Assembly (NCBI RefSeq): GCF_900129815.1 | Contig: NZ_FQWX01000007.1 | Coordinates: forward strand, 1-64,000 | DNA length: 64,000 nucleotides | Direction: 5' to 3' | Origin: Asaccharospora irregularis DSM 2635 | GTDB lineage: Bacteria > Bacillota > Clostridia > Peptostreptococcales > Peptostreptococcaceae | In this document: piece by piece, positions 44,683 to 54,308 of the stretch | Numbering within the stretch: the stretch's first letter is position 1 | How the letters are laid out: each line of letters begins with the position of its first letter | The notes under the pieces: generated by a model | Told to the model about the DNA's origin: nothing | Databases searched by the model: none | Seen by the model: the letters and a program-made list of their open reading frames with translations, nothing else | Made by a program: the position numbers and the translations under genes

Positions 44683-46662
44683 TTAATTGTCTGTATATAG
44701 CATTATAGTAGAACCTTCAGAAAGTTTAATACCTGGTTTTGGGAACATATCTTTTACCTTTATTCCCTTAGGCATTTCTATATCTGTGTCTAAGTTAGGG
44801 TTTAATTTTGCCTCTTCAAGTGCTTTAACGGCATCTTCTATGGATAAGTTTCTTACATCAGGGACTTTTACTTTTTCTTTTTCATATTCTTTTTTCTCAT
44901 CTTCGCTATAAATCGGTTTTACTCCCAGATAATTTAAAGAATTGTTCATTACTTCCTTTATTATAGGACCAGCTGTTGTACTACCAAATGCACTAACTCC
45001 ATTTGGCTCATCTACTATAGCAAGAACTACTATCTGTGGGTCATCAGATGGAGCTATCCCTACAAATGAACATATATACTTACCTGGTGCATACTTACCA
45101 TCTATAACCTTTTGAGCCGTACCTGTTTTGCCTCCTAATCTATATCCCGGTAAGTATGCTATCTTGCCTCCGCCTTCTCTTACAACCGATTCTGCCACGT
45201 CTAGCATCTCTTTAGAAGATTCAGTTGATAGAACCTGTCTTATCATCTTTGGTTTTACTTCTTCAGTTATATTTCCTTTATTATCTGTGTATGCCTTTAC
45301 AAGTCTAGGTTGCATTAATTTACCATCATTTGCAATAGATGATATAGCAGTTATAAGCTGTATAGGTGTCACTGATATAGACTGACCAAAAGATATAGTT
45401 GCAAGTTCCACTGGTCCTACATTTTTTTCATCATATAAAATACCCTTTGCTTCCCCAGGAAGATCTATTCCTGTTTTATCCATAAGTCCAAATGCTTCTA
45501 CATAATCATATAATTTCTTTACTCCTAATCTACTTCCAAGTTCTACAAACACAGGGTTACAAGAATTCTGAACTGCCTGCTTAAATGTTTGTTCACCATG
45601 CGGTCTATAATGTCTCCAACATTTTAATCTTCTTCCACCAACTTTTACTCCACCAGTACAAGTAAATTTTTCTCCGTCTTTGATAACACCTTCTTCAACA
45701 GATGCCGAAGATGTTATTAACTTAAATGTAGACCCTGGTTCATATGTATCACTTACTGCTGGATTTCTCCACATTTTATAATATCCTTTTATCTTTTCAT
45801 TATCGCTATATTTATCCAATTCTTCTTGGTAGTATGGATAAATCGGAGTTTTTGAATCATTAGGGTCATAATCTGGTTTAGATGCCATAGCTAATACATC
45901 ACCTGTTTTAGGATCCATAGCAATTACACTTACCTTTTTTGCATTGTTTATTTCATACGCTTTTTGCACTGCTTTTTCAGCATAGTGTTGTATTACCTCA
46001 TCTATAGTAAGAACTAACCCATTTCCCTGAACAGGGTCATAATACTTCTCCATCCCTTGCGGTATTTCTACCCCAGATGCGTCTGTACTTATAATTAACT
46101 TTCCAGCCTTACCCTTTAGTTTTTTATCATACTGCATCTCAATACCTGATATTCCTGTAGCATCAGCTGAAGTATGGCCAAGTACATATGACGCAAAGTT
46201 TCCATAAGGATAATATCTTTGATTATCCTCTGCTACCCATATTCCAGATAGTTTTGCATCTCTAATTTTTGTGGCTTTATCGTCTTCTATCCATCTTTTC
46301 ACCTTTACCAGTGCCATATTTTTCTTGTTTATAGATTTATATACTTTTTCATAGTCTTCCTCTAGTATTTCTGCAACCTCTTTTGCTGCTTTTTCTTTGT
46401 CTTTAACCTCTACAGGCTTGCACCACACAGTATACTTAGTTACACTTACTGCTAATTCCTTCATATTTTTATCGTATATAGTACCTCTTTTGGGCTCTAT
46501 TGGTATATCCCTCGTTTGTTGTTCTAGCGCCCTTGTATTTAACCAATTTCCCTTTATAAGCTGAATATATCCGATTCTTATTATAAGTGCTAAAAACAGT
46601 GAACAGGCTAGTATAAGAAGGAGTACCAACCTTTTCCTGCTTCTCCCCTTTATTTTCTTCAA
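44683..46662 (-). CDS. spoVD: class B penicillin-binding protein SpoVD type
   Basis: The 659-residue transpeptidase has a basic start and one membrane helix (about residues 11-33), a PBP dimer domain, the active serine in GSTFK (about residue 310), SCN in QNSCNPVF, GGKTGTA near residue 495, and a single C-terminal PASTA domain (about residues 597-659). One PASTA domain is the SpoVD pattern; the division enzyme Pbp2B has two. SpoVD builds spore cortex with SpoVE. It lies 12 bases after the FtsL-like gene. Confidence 0.92.
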   Translation of the reverse strand: MKKIKGRSRKRLVLLLILACSLFLALIIRIGYIQLIKGNWLNTRALEQQTRDIPIEPKRGTIYDKNMKELAVSVTKYTVWCKPVEVKDKEKAAKEVAEILEEDYEKVYKSINKKNMALVKVKRWIEDDKATKIRDAKLSGIWVAEDNQRYYPYGNFASYVLGHTSADATGISGIEMQYDKKLKGKAGKLIISTDASGVEIPQGMEKYYDPVQGNGLVLTIDEVIQHYAEKAVQKAYEINNAKKVSVIAMDPKTGDVLAMASKPDYDPNDSKTPIYPYYQEELDKYSDNEKIKGYYKMWRNPAVSDTYEPGSTFKLITSSASVEEGVIKDGEKFTCTGGVKVGGRRLKCWRHYRPHGEQTFKQAVQNSCNPVFVELGSRLGVKKLYDYVEAFGLMDKTGIDLPGEAKGILYDEKNVGPVELATISFGQSISVTPIQLITAISSIANDGKLMQPRLVKAYTDNKGNITEEVKPKMIRQVLSTESSKEMLDVAESVVREGGGKIAYLPGYRLGGKTGTAQKVIDGKYAPGKYICSFVGIAPSDDPQIVVLAIVDEPNGVSAFGSTTAGPIIKEVMNNSLNYLGVKPIYSEDEKKEYEKEKVKVPDVRNLSIEDAVKALEEAKLNPNLDTDIEMPKGIKVKDMFPKPGIKLSEGSTIMLYTDN

Positions 46663-46674
46663 AACTATTCCCCC

Positions 46675-47076
46675 CTAGTAATCTACATCTATGTACTCTA
46701 TATTATTATTTTTTGGATAATCCATATGAAGTTTCTCTTTAGCATCTCTCTCCATTTTATTTACAGATCTATTTTCATAGCTTCTCGCCTTTAGTCCCTC
46801 TAGAATTATCTCATTTTTTCTTAAGTCCTTTTTTAAATAGTGAATATCATATTTCATCTTTGCAATAACTGAGTAACCACATATATATCCTACTGATGAT
46901 CCCAAAACTAAGATAGCTAACAATAAAACTCTCCTTTTTTTTAGTCGTCTTTTATATTTATTATTTTTGCGTCCACTATTTTTATGACCAGGCTTTTTAT
47001 GTTCCCTATTTTTATAATTATTCTTGTTCTGTTTTCTATATTCATTTATATCCTTAATTTTATTATTTTTTATCAA
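46675..47076 (-). CDS. FtsL-like small bitopic protein
   Basis: The 133-residue protein has a long, very basic cytoplasmic N-terminus (Lys/Asn/His rich to about residue 48), one membrane helix (about 49-70), and a short external coiled coil (75-110). Position between rsmH and the PBP gene, size and topology are those of FtsL, which binds DivIB and DivIC. Sequence similarity is low, as usual in this family. Start is TTG 47076 with GGGGGG upstream. Confidence 0.72.
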   Translation of the reverse strand: MIKNNKIKDINEYRKQNKNNYKNREHKKPGHKNSGRKNNKYKRRLKKRRVLLLAILVLGSSVGYICGYSVIAKMKYDIHYLKKDLRKNEIILEGLKARSYENRSVNKMERDAKEKLHMDYPKNNNIEYIDVDY

Positions 47077-47295
47077 ATTATCCCCCCACTACAAAGTCCT
47101 ATAAATAAAAACAACACTTATTATATTTGTCTATTTGTTTATACCTTCCTTTAACTTCTTATCGTAAAATTCATACAACTAAAAACAAAATCTTTAATTA
47201 TTCATTTATATATTATTAAATATATTAAAAAATCCTATTAGCAACTCTTATAATACGATTTATTTCAATAAATTTTTTAGATAAATAAGCGAAAA
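47077..47295. other. gap between ftsL-like gene and rsmH terminator
   Basis: About 220 AT-rich bases. It must contain the promoter of the ftsL-spoVD operon, since the rsmH terminator lies upstream; candidates such as AATATAAT are present but no convincing full SigA or SigE promoter was found. Confidence 0.4.
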
Positions 47296-47325
47296 AAAAG
47301 CACCTCATTCTAAAATAATGGGTGC
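47294..47325 (-). terminator. terminator of the lgt-rsmH operon
   Basis: AGAGCACCCATTAT and ATGAGGTGCTTT form a stem with T8 following on the minus strand. Confidence 0.85.
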
Positions 47326-47348
47326 TCTCTTTCTATTATTTTTGTTGA

Positions 47349-48284
47349 TTATTTTTTCTCAGCTACTCTTAGCTTTGCACTTCTTGATCTTGGGTTTACT
47401 TCAATTTCCTCATCTGTAGGTATTATAGGTTTTCTAGTTATTATCTTAACCTCTGATTTTTTGTCACATTGGCACATCGGCAAATGTGGAGGACATATAC
47501 AATCTAGTGATAGTTCTTTAAATGCATTTTTTACTATTCTATCTTCTAGCGAATGGAAAGTTATAATACATATCCTTCCTCCCTTATTCATAATAGAAGA
47601 AGCATCTTCAATCATTTTTGTAATTACACCTAGTTCATTGTTGACTTCTATCCTTATAGCTTGAAAAGTCCTCTTAGCTGGATGTGGTCCATCAATTCTA
47701 GCCTTCTTAGGTATAGCTTTTTTTATTATGTCCACTAACTCTTTAGTAGTTTCTATTTTCTTTTCTTTTCTTTCTTCTACTATAAATTTAGCTATACGCT
47801 TTGCCCAATTTTCTTCACCGTAGTCTTTTATTATTTTGGCAAGTTCTTCTTCTGTGTATCCATTTACAACATCATAGGCAGAAAATTCACATCTTACATC
47901 CATTCTCATATCAAGAGGTGCATCCTGCATATAGGAAAATCCTCTATCAGCCTCATCAAGTTGGTGTGATGATACCCCTAAATCAGCTAATACCCCATCT
48001 ATTTTATAGACCCCTATTTTTTCAAGTTCGTCTTTTATATTTTCAAAATTACTATGAACAAATTTAACCCTATCGCTATATTCACTCAATCTTTCCTTTG
48101 CAGTTTTTATAGCATTTTTATCTTGGTCAAAACCTATAAACAAACCCTTATTAGAAAGTTTTTTTACTATTTCCTTTGAGTGGCCAGCCCCACCCATAGT
48201 ACAATCTACATAAACTCCGTCTGGCTTTATATTTAAATTTTCTATGCACTCATCTAAAAGCACAGATACGTGATGAAATTCCAT
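47349..48284 (-). CDS. rsmH: 16S rRNA m4C1402 methyltransferase RsmH
   Basis: The 311-residue SAM-dependent enzyme (formerly MraW) methylates N4 of C1402 in 16S rRNA. It has the start [16 protein letters not shown], the SAM loop [13 protein letters not shown] (about residue 28), [18 protein letters not shown], and the C-terminal [28 protein letters not shown]. It is three bases after lgt. No mraZ precedes it, unlike the classical dcw start. Confidence 0.96.
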   Translation of the reverse strand: MEFHHVSVLLDECIENLNIKPDGVYVDCTMGGAGHSKEIVKKLSNKGLFIGFDQDKNAIKTAKERLSEYSDRVKFVHSNFENIKDELEKIGVYKIDGVLADLGVSSHQLDEADRGFSYMQDAPLDMRMDVRCEFSAYDVVNGYTEEELAKIIKDYGEENWAKRIAKFIVEERKEKKIETTKELVDIIKKAIPKKARIDGPHPAKRTFQAIRIEVNNELGVITKMIEDASSIMNKGGRICIITFHSLEDRIVKNAFKELSLDCICPPHLPMCQCDKKSEVKIITRKPIIPTDEEIEVNPRSRSAKLRVAEKK

Positions 48285-48287
48285 TTT

Positions 48288-49037
48288 TTATCTCTCCTTA
48301 GTATTACTTATTTTATTATGCTTAGATAAGTATATATGAGCCACTAATCCAAGTATAATCCCTAACAAACTCACCAATTGAGCCATTCTAATAGGTCCTA
48401 ACATTAGACTATCTGTTCTTAAACCTTCTATAAATAATCTTCCTAATGAATAAAGAATTATGTAATATGTTATAATCTGTCCCTCATATTTCTTTTTCTT
48501 TCTAAAGATTACAAGAAATATAAAAATACCTAAGTCCCATATAGACTCATATAAAAAAGTAGGGTGAACCCTTGTCCCATCTACAATTATTCCCCAAGGT
48601 AGATTAGTTGGTCCTCCATGAGCCTCTCCATTTATAAAGTTACCCCATCTACCAATAGATTGGGCTAAAGGCATCCCAAGCATAACGGCATCAGCCATTT
48701 TAAAGAAATTAATTTTTTTGATCTTAGTATAAAAATACCCCGTCAAAATTCCTCCTATTAATGCTCCATGTATTGCCATACCTCCACCTCTGAAGTTTAA
48801 AATTTCAGAAGGGTACTGAGAATAATATCCCCACTCAAATATTACATAATACAACCTAGCAGACAATAGTCCCACAGGTATCGCTACTATTGCCAAATTT
48901 AATACATGGTCTTCTTCAATACCTACTCTTTTTGCCTCTTTTAAAGCTATCAAAGTTCCTAAAATCATACCTGTAGCCATTAGTATTCCATACCACATTA
49001 TATCTATCCCAAATAAAGTAAATGCTACTCTATCCAT
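48288..49037 (-). CDS. lgt: prolipoprotein diacylglyceryl transferase
   Basis: This 249-residue membrane enzyme attaches diacylglycerol to the lipobox cysteine of prolipoproteins. It shows MAIHGALIGGILTGY near residue 88 with the key His, and the Lgt signature RWGNFINGEAHGG (about residue 130), plus seven hydrophobic helices. AGGAGGATG precedes the ATG, and a SigA-type promoter lies at 49086-49115. Its coupling with rsmH is unusual but neutral. Confidence 0.94.
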   Translation of the reverse strand: MDRVAFTLFGIDIMWYGILMATGMILGTLIALKEAKRVGIEEDHVLNLAIVAIPVGLLSARLYYVIFEWGYYSQYPSEILNFRGGGMAIHGALIGGILTGYFYTKIKKINFFKMADAVMLGMPLAQSIGRWGNFINGEAHGGPTNLPWGIIVDGTRVHPTFLYESIWDLGIFIFLVIFRKKKKYEGQIITYYIILYSLGRLFIEGLRTDSLMLGPIRMAQLVSLLGIILGLVAHIYLSKHNKISNTKER

Positions 49038-49085
49038 CTTTTCATCCTCCTTAAATAATTTAAGACTAAATTTTACCTATTCTAA

Positions 49086-49115
49086 ATAATAACATAATAG
49101 ACACCATACTTTCAA
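49086..49115 (-). promoter_or_regulatory. promoter of lgt-rsmH
   Basis: Minus-strand TTGAAA (49110-49115), 18-base spacer, TATTAT (49086-49091). Confidence 0.5.
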
Positions 49116-49168
49116 ATTAAAAAACACCCAAAAAGATAATGTAAATATACTCTATCATTTTGGGTGAA
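49116..49168 (-). terminator. terminator of the M16 peptidase operon
   Basis: CACCCAAAATGATA and TATCTTTTTGGGTG form a stem followed by TTTTTTAAT on the minus strand. Confidence 0.85.
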
Positions 49169-49200
49169 CAATTCTTAATTTTTTAGTTGTTCTCTAATAA

Positions 49201-50496
49201 TTAATTGCTCTGTACTGGTTCAACTATAGATATAGTACAGAATTCCTCTTTAAAGTGAGAGTTTAGTCTTTCCTCAACTTCCTCAAATGTAATTTCTTTG
49301 ACAACATCTAAATAATCTAACATATTAATTCCCTTAAAATTATATGCTATAAAGTTGTTCCCTATAAAATTTACAGAGTCAAAACACTTCAAGAAATTAC
49401 CAATCTTTTTCTTTTTGCTTCTCTCGAAATCATCTTCCAAAAGACCTTCTTTTTTGTATTTGTCTATAAATTCAAGTATAACTCTTTTTACTTCTCGTGG
49501 ATCTTTGGAATCCCCACCAATTATAGTAAACGCATAATCTACTTGAGATGAAAATCCAGCGCCAAAGTTCTCGTTTATTAAACCTTTCATATATAAATCT
49601 TCGTACAAACTGCTTCCCTTTTTAAATATCATATCTATTAAAATATCGGTAATAACCTCTTTTTTAAGAAGTTCATTTCCTCTTATACCTACTTTATTAT
49701 CCTTAAATGCTATATTAAACATAGGCATTGATACAGGGAACTTTTGAACTATTTCTTTTTCCTTTACTGTTTCTGGCTCATCAGGATAGAATACTTCTAT
49801 TTTTTGAGATAGTTTTTGTACATCGTAGTTATTAGCCTCTTTAACCACTTCCATTACTTTATCTACCTCTAAATCTCCAACTACAAATAACGCCATATTT
49901 CCCGGGTTATAAAAAGTGTTGTAACACTTATACAGCTCCTCTTTAGTTATCTTGTAAATACTATCCACTGTACCTGCTATATCTATCCTAGCTGGGTAAT
50001 TTACATACATTGCCTTTAGGCAATTAAAATATACATTCCAATCAGGATCATCATCATACATCTTGATTTCTTGCTCAATTATTCCTTTTTCTTTTTCTAC
50101 ATTTTCATCAGTAAAATAAGGAGTTTGTACATAGTCTATCAAATGCTCCAAACTTTCATAGAAATTCTCAGTAGTAGAAAATAAATAAGCTGTCATTGTA
50201 AAATTGGTAAAAGCATTTGCATTTGCTCCCCATTTAGAAAATTTATCAAATGCATTACCGCCATCAGGCTGTTCAAACATTTTATGTTCTAAGAAATGTG
50301 CAATTCCTTCGTTTACTCTGATTTTTTCCGTTTCACCAATAGGGATAAACTCTAACTCATTAGACCCGTAGTTTGTAGCTAACACTGCATACTTTTGGTT
50401 AAATCCTGGTTTTGGCATAAAATAGACATCTAAACCATTCTCCAACTTTTCATAATAAAGTTCTTCTTTTAATATATCATTAACTATTTTATTCAT
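49201..50496 (-). CDS. ymfH: M16 family zinc peptidase (YmfH type, active subunit)
   Basis: The 431-residue protein has the inverted zinc-site motif HFLEH (about residues 67-71) in EGIAHFLEHKMFEQP and the distal glutamate region (EKEKGIIEQEIKMYDDDP) near residue 145, so it should be catalytic. YmfH proteins pair with an inactive partner; in related systems M16 peptidases cut short peptides or RiPP leaders, but the substrate of YmfF/YmfH is not established. It is 13 bases after its partner. Confidence 0.88.
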   Translation of the reverse strand: MNKIVNDILKEELYYEKLENGLDVYFMPKPGFNQKYAVLATNYGSNELEFIPIGETEKIRVNEGIAHFLEHKMFEQPDGGNAFDKFSKWGANANAFTNFTMTAYLFSTTENFYESLEHLIDYVQTPYFTDENVEKEKGIIEQEIKMYDDDPDWNVYFNCLKAMYVNYPARIDIAGTVDSIYKITKEELYKCYNTFYNPGNMALFVVGDLEVDKVMEVVKEANNYDVQKLSQKIEVFYPDEPETVKEKEIVQKFPVSMPMFNIAFKDNKVGIRGNELLKKEVITDILIDMIFKKGSSLYEDLYMKGLINENFGAGFSSQVDYAFTIIGGDSKDPREVKRVILEFIDKYKKEGLLEDDFERSKKKKIGNFLKCFDSVNFIGNNFIAYNFKGINMLDYLDVVKEITFEEVEERLNSHFKEEFCTISIVEPVQSN

Positions 50497-50509
50497 ATTG
50501 TCCTCCTCA

Positions 50510-51772
50510 CTAGTTTCTCAGGAAATAAACAGTGTCAAGCACTATTCCCTTAGATACTTCTACTATATCTTCTTTTTTAACATTAGCTATATTGTCTATT
50601 ATTTCTTCTACTGTAGAATTAGTTTTACCCATAGCTTGTGCAAAATAAAAGTCAGATAATCCACCTATACTGTCTTTTATTGTCTTCATAGAATTTATCA
50701 AGCCTACCTTACTATTTTCTAATTCTTCACTAGATATATCTCCTGCCTGTATACTTTCTAATTGTTTTTTGACTAGGTCAACTGTCTTCTCATAATTTTG
50801 AGTTTCTATACCAGATGATACAAATAAAATCGCTTTATACTTCTCTATAGATGAGAATATATAATAGCATAAACTTTCTTTTTCTCTTATATTTACAAAC
50901 ATCTTAGAATGAGGTCCACCACCTAAGACATTGCTTGCAACTACTAAAGCATAATATTTTTTTGTATCCATATAATCTATATTTGTTCTATAGCCCATAA
51001 CTAGTTTTCCTTGGGCTATATCCATCTTTTCTTCTATTACTTTTACATTTTCAATGTTTTTTGTATATTTTTCTCTAGGAATATCTATTACAGCTGCTCT
51101 ATCAAATTCAAAGTTTTTTGATATTATATTTTTTACTTCATCTTCTTCAAAGTTGCCTTCAACAACAATATCTATAGGTGAAGTCTTTAGTATATTCATG
51201 TAGTGTTCGTAAAGTTCTTTAGATGTTATAGCATCTATTTCATCTTCATAGCCGTATTCACTTATACTATATCTCTCACCCTCACACATAGCTTTAAAGC
51301 ATTTATCATGTGCATAGCTTCTTTTGTCATTTATCTTTGCCTGTATTCTACTTTTTAAATTTTCTTTTTCTATTTTTAAGTATTCTTCTTTGAACCCTCC
51401 ATCTATTACTAAAGGATTATTTACCATTTCATTGAAAAATTCAATTACATCTTTAAATATATTTTCATCTAAATATTTTTCATTAGTACTTATAATCTTA
51501 AAACTTATTACTTGACGTTCACCTCTTTTAGTTATATCTGCCCCAAAAGAAGATCCATATAAGTAATCCAATTCCCTTGATATTTCTTTTCGGCTCGGGT
51601 ATTTTTCACACCCATTAGATATTACCGCAGGAATCAAAGCATTTTTTGTAGCCTCACCTTTATCTAATAATCTCTGTATGTAAATACTTACAAGATTAGA
51701 TTTGAATTTACTAGTTGGTATTAAAGTTAAATTGATATTGTTACCTAAATTTATTTTCTTTATGTTTTCCAT
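50510..51772 (-). CDS. ymfF: M16 family protein (YmfF type, inactive partner)
   Basis: The 420-residue M16-fold protein lacks the HxxEH zinc motif; the matching region reads VISNGCEKYPSRKEISRELDYLYG. It has the family C-terminal region (YRTNIDYMDTKKYYALVVASNVLGGGPHSKMFVNIREKESLCYY). Such partners shape the substrate chamber of heterodimeric M16 peptidases. It starts one base after the membrane chelatase-like gene, so all three genes form one transcript. Confidence 0.87.
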   Translation of the reverse strand: MENIKKINLGNNINLTLIPTSKFKSNLVSIYIQRLLDKGEATKNALIPAVISNGCEKYPSRKEISRELDYLYGSSFGADITKRGERQVISFKIISTNEKYLDENIFKDVIEFFNEMVNNPLVIDGGFKEEYLKIEKENLKSRIQAKINDKRSYAHDKCFKAMCEGERYSISEYGYEDEIDAITSKELYEHYMNILKTSPIDIVVEGNFEEDEVKNIISKNFEFDRAAVIDIPREKYTKNIENVKVIEEKMDIAQGKLVMGYRTNIDYMDTKKYYALVVASNVLGGGPHSKMFVNIREKESLCYYIFSSIEKYKAILFVSSGIETQNYEKTVDLVKKQLESIQAGDISSEELENSKVGLINSMKTIKDSIGGLSDFYFAQAMGKTNSTVEEIIDNIANVKKEDIVEVSKGIVLDTVYFLRN

Positions 51773-51773
51773 A

Positions 51774-52892
51774 TTAACCTCCTATTTTGCTTAGTATAAC
51801 CTTCGTAATAATTTCTTCAACTAATATGTCTGTTTTTATATTTTGATTTACATAATAAAATTTTGTATTTCCATTATCAAGTTCTCTAAGTATGCTCTCA
51901 ACCAAATGTTTAGTATACATAGTATCTATTGTACACGTAGGTAAAACAACATACAAATTATCTATTCCATATTCTAACAATTCTTCCCCTGATTTAATTA
52001 TATCCTTTTTATTATTTTCTAAAAGAGGTAATTTTATTTTGATATTGTTATTATTTTTTTGGGATCTCAATATATCATCCCTCAATCTCTCCCTAAATAG
52101 TATATCTTGTTCTAAATTATTTTTATTTTTTAGACCTACTAGTATAATTCCTGCTTCTTTACCGCTATGTGTCATATTTTTTAAAATTTCGTTTTTATAT
52201 AAGACCGATAGATTCTCTGATTTGTAAAAAGTGTTCAATACATCTAATTGGGTTAGATTATATGTACTTAAGTCCAAGGATTCATACCTTTCCTTAAACA
52301 CTCTAAAACCCTCTCCTTCTGTCATAAAAACAGGACAAATTATTATTTTTTTATATCCTTTTTCTATAATGTCCTCTAGACTATTTTCAAAATAAGGTTC
52401 ACTATGTATATAGGAATTTACTACCTTATAATTTGCACCCAACTTTGGTCTTAATTTGCTTGCTATATCCTCTGATTTTTCCTTGAAATCGCTAGATCCT
52501 AGCTCTGCATAATAACTTTTATACTTGTATAGGTTTGGTACTAAAGTTAAATAGGATTTGCTCCCTTTTGTGTAGTATAACTCTGTCATACGCTCCTTCA
52601 TATTATAGTTTCTGCTCTCCCCTTCTGATACCAATAAAACTACTGTTTCCTGTTTTTCTTTTTCTGGTTGTATATCATTAAATTTTATGTAGTTTCTAAA
52701 TAATGTCATCATTAACACACTTACCAAAATATACGAAATAACTGCCGAGTAACCAATATATTTATATTCTTTATCGACAAATATAAGTTTATAAAATAAA
52801 CCTACTGACAAAACTATAAATATATTCTCCATATATCCATTGAATATAAGACTCAAACATATACATATGCATAAAAGCATTGAAATTAACAT
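51774..52892 (-). CDS. membrane-anchored protein with ferrochelatase-like domain
   Basis: The 372-residue protein has three N-terminal hydrophobic helices (about residues 2-20, 22-38, 46-66) and a soluble domain from about residue 80. That domain resembles class II chelatases (HemH/CbiX): VVLLVSEGES, a MKERMTELYYTKGSKSYLTLVP stretch, and the repeat-like SEPYFENSLEDIIEKGYKKIIICPVFMTEG. The usual catalytic histidine after the first strand is replaced (SEGES), although a His is present in SYIHSEPYF. A chelatase role is therefore doubtful. It is the first gene of the M16 peptidase operon; GGAG precedes the ATG. Confidence 0.55.
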   Translation of the reverse strand: MLISMLLCICICLSLIFNGYMENIFIVLSVGLFYKLIFVDKEYKYIGYSAVISYILVSVLMMTLFRNYIKFNDIQPEKEKQETVVLLVSEGESRNYNMKERMTELYYTKGSKSYLTLVPNLYKYKSYYAELGSSDFKEKSEDIASKLRPKLGANYKVVNSYIHSEPYFENSLEDIIEKGYKKIIICPVFMTEGEGFRVFKERYESLDLSTYNLTQLDVLNTFYKSENLSVLYKNEILKNMTHSGKEAGIILVGLKNKNNLEQDILFRERLRDDILRSQKNNNNIKIKLPLLENNKKDIIKSGEELLEYGIDNLYVVLPTCTIDTMYTKHLVESILRELDNGNTKFYYVNQNIKTDILVEEIITKVILSKIGG

Positions 52893-53128
52893 AAAACCAG
52901 CTCCATCATAAAGTATAGTTTACATCTAATATATATATGATGTATAATCAATATGTATGTCTATAATTCTGATTTTAAATTGCCTGCATTTGACTATTTC
53001 AAGCAATTTAAACAACTTATAGTTTGTTTTTAATATAACTTTATTTACTGAAATATATCTTAATTATATAATTGATAATATATTTTTAAGTAGTACATTT
53101 TAATACCAAAAAAGAGAGGAAGAAGAAT

Positions 53129-54226
53129 ATGAAATTAGGTATAGTCGGTTTACCAAACGTAGGTAAAAGTACACTATTCAACGCAATAACTCAAGCAGGT
53201 GCTGAGTCTGCTAACTATCCATTCTGTACAATAGAGCCAAATGTTGGTGTAGTATCTGTTCCAGATGAAAGACTTCACAAATTAAGAGAATTATATGATT
53301 CTAAAAAAGTAGTTCCTACTGCCATTGAGTTCTGTGATATAGCAGGATTAGTTAGAGGAGCATCTAAGGGCGAGGGACTTGGAAATAAATTCTTATCACA
53401 TATAAGAGAAGTTGATGCTATAGTTCACGTAGTAAGATGTTTTGAGGACCCTAACGTTGTTCACGTTGATGGTTCTGTAGATCCTCTAAGAGATATAGAG
53501 ACTATAAACTTAGAATTGATATTCTCTGACATAGAAATATTAGAGAGAAGAATACAAAAAACTCAAAAAGCTGCTAAGGCTGATAAATCTTTGGCCTCAG
53601 AACTTGATTTCCTAAAACAAATAATGGTTACTCTAGAAGACAGTAAATGTGTTAGAACTATGTCATTTACAGAGGAAGAACAAGCATTTGTAAATTCATT
53701 AAACTTACTTACTTCTAAACCAGTTATATATGCAACAAATGTATCTGAAGATGATTTAGCTGATGAGGCAGAAAATAATGAACTAGTTAACAGAGTAAGA
53801 GAACATGCATCTACTGAAGGTGCCGAAGTAGTAGTTATATGTGCACAAATAGAAGCAGAAATTTCTGAACTTGAATCTGATGAAGAAAAGAAAGAGTTCT
53901 TAGAAACACTAGGTCTTGAGCAATCAGGATTAGATAAACTTATAAAATCTTCTTATGCTTTACTTGGTCTTATATCCTACTTAACAGCTGGACCTCAAGA
54001 AGTTAGAGCTTGGACTATAAAAGTTGGAACTAAAGCCCCACAAGCTGGTGGAAAAATCCACTCTGATATAGAAAGAGGATTTATAAGAGCAGAAACAATA
54101 GCTTTTGATGACTTAGTTGAACATGGAACTATGTCTGCAGCCAAAGAAAAAGGACTAGTTAGACTTGAGGGTAAAGATTATATCGTAAAAGATGGAGATG
54201 TTATATTATTCAGATTTAACGTATAA
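53129..54226 (+). CDS. ychF: OBG-type ATPase YchF
   Basis: The 365-residue protein has the P-loop GLPNVGKSTLFNAIT (about residue 7), a coiled-coil insert (about 130-165), and the C-terminal TGS domain (TIKVGTKAPQAGGKIHSDIERGF). YchF binds ATP rather than GTP and is linked to translation and stress responses. It is one of few plus-strand genes here, with AGAGAGGAAG before the ATG. Confidence 0.96.
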   Translation: MKLGIVGLPNVGKSTLFNAITQAGAESANYPFCTIEPNVGVVSVPDERLHKLRELYDSKKVVPTAIEFCDIAGLVRGASKGEGLGNKFLSHIREVDAIVHVVRCFEDPNVVHVDGSVDPLRDIETINLELIFSDIEILERRIQKTQKAAKADKSLASELDFLKQIMVTLEDSKCVRTMSFTEEEQAFVNSLNLLTSKPVIYATNVSEDDLADEAENNELVNRVREHASTEGAEVVVICAQIEAEISELESDEEKKEFLETLGLEQSGLDKLIKSSYALLGLISYLTAGPQEVRAWTIKVGTKAPQAGGKIHSDIERGFIRAETIAFDDLVEHGTMSAAKEKGLVRLEGKDYIVKDGDVILFRFNV

Positions 54227-54245
54227 AATAAATATTAAATAGTAA

Positions 54246-54279
54246 AAAGGGTCAGAATTTTTCATCTGACCCTTCTTTA
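54246..54279 (+). terminator. terminator of ychF
   Basis: AAGGGTCAGA and TCTGACCCTT form the stem, with CTTTAATTT following. It could also act on the opposite strand for murE. Confidence 0.8.
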
Positions 54280-54308
54280 ATTTAAAATCTACTTAATTTA
54301 AAGTCTAT

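Noticed and set aside
52978-53010. AAATTGC/GCAATTT inverted repeat in the gap upstream of ychF
   Set aside because: Seven AT-rich base pairs with a long loop are expected by chance in this composition.
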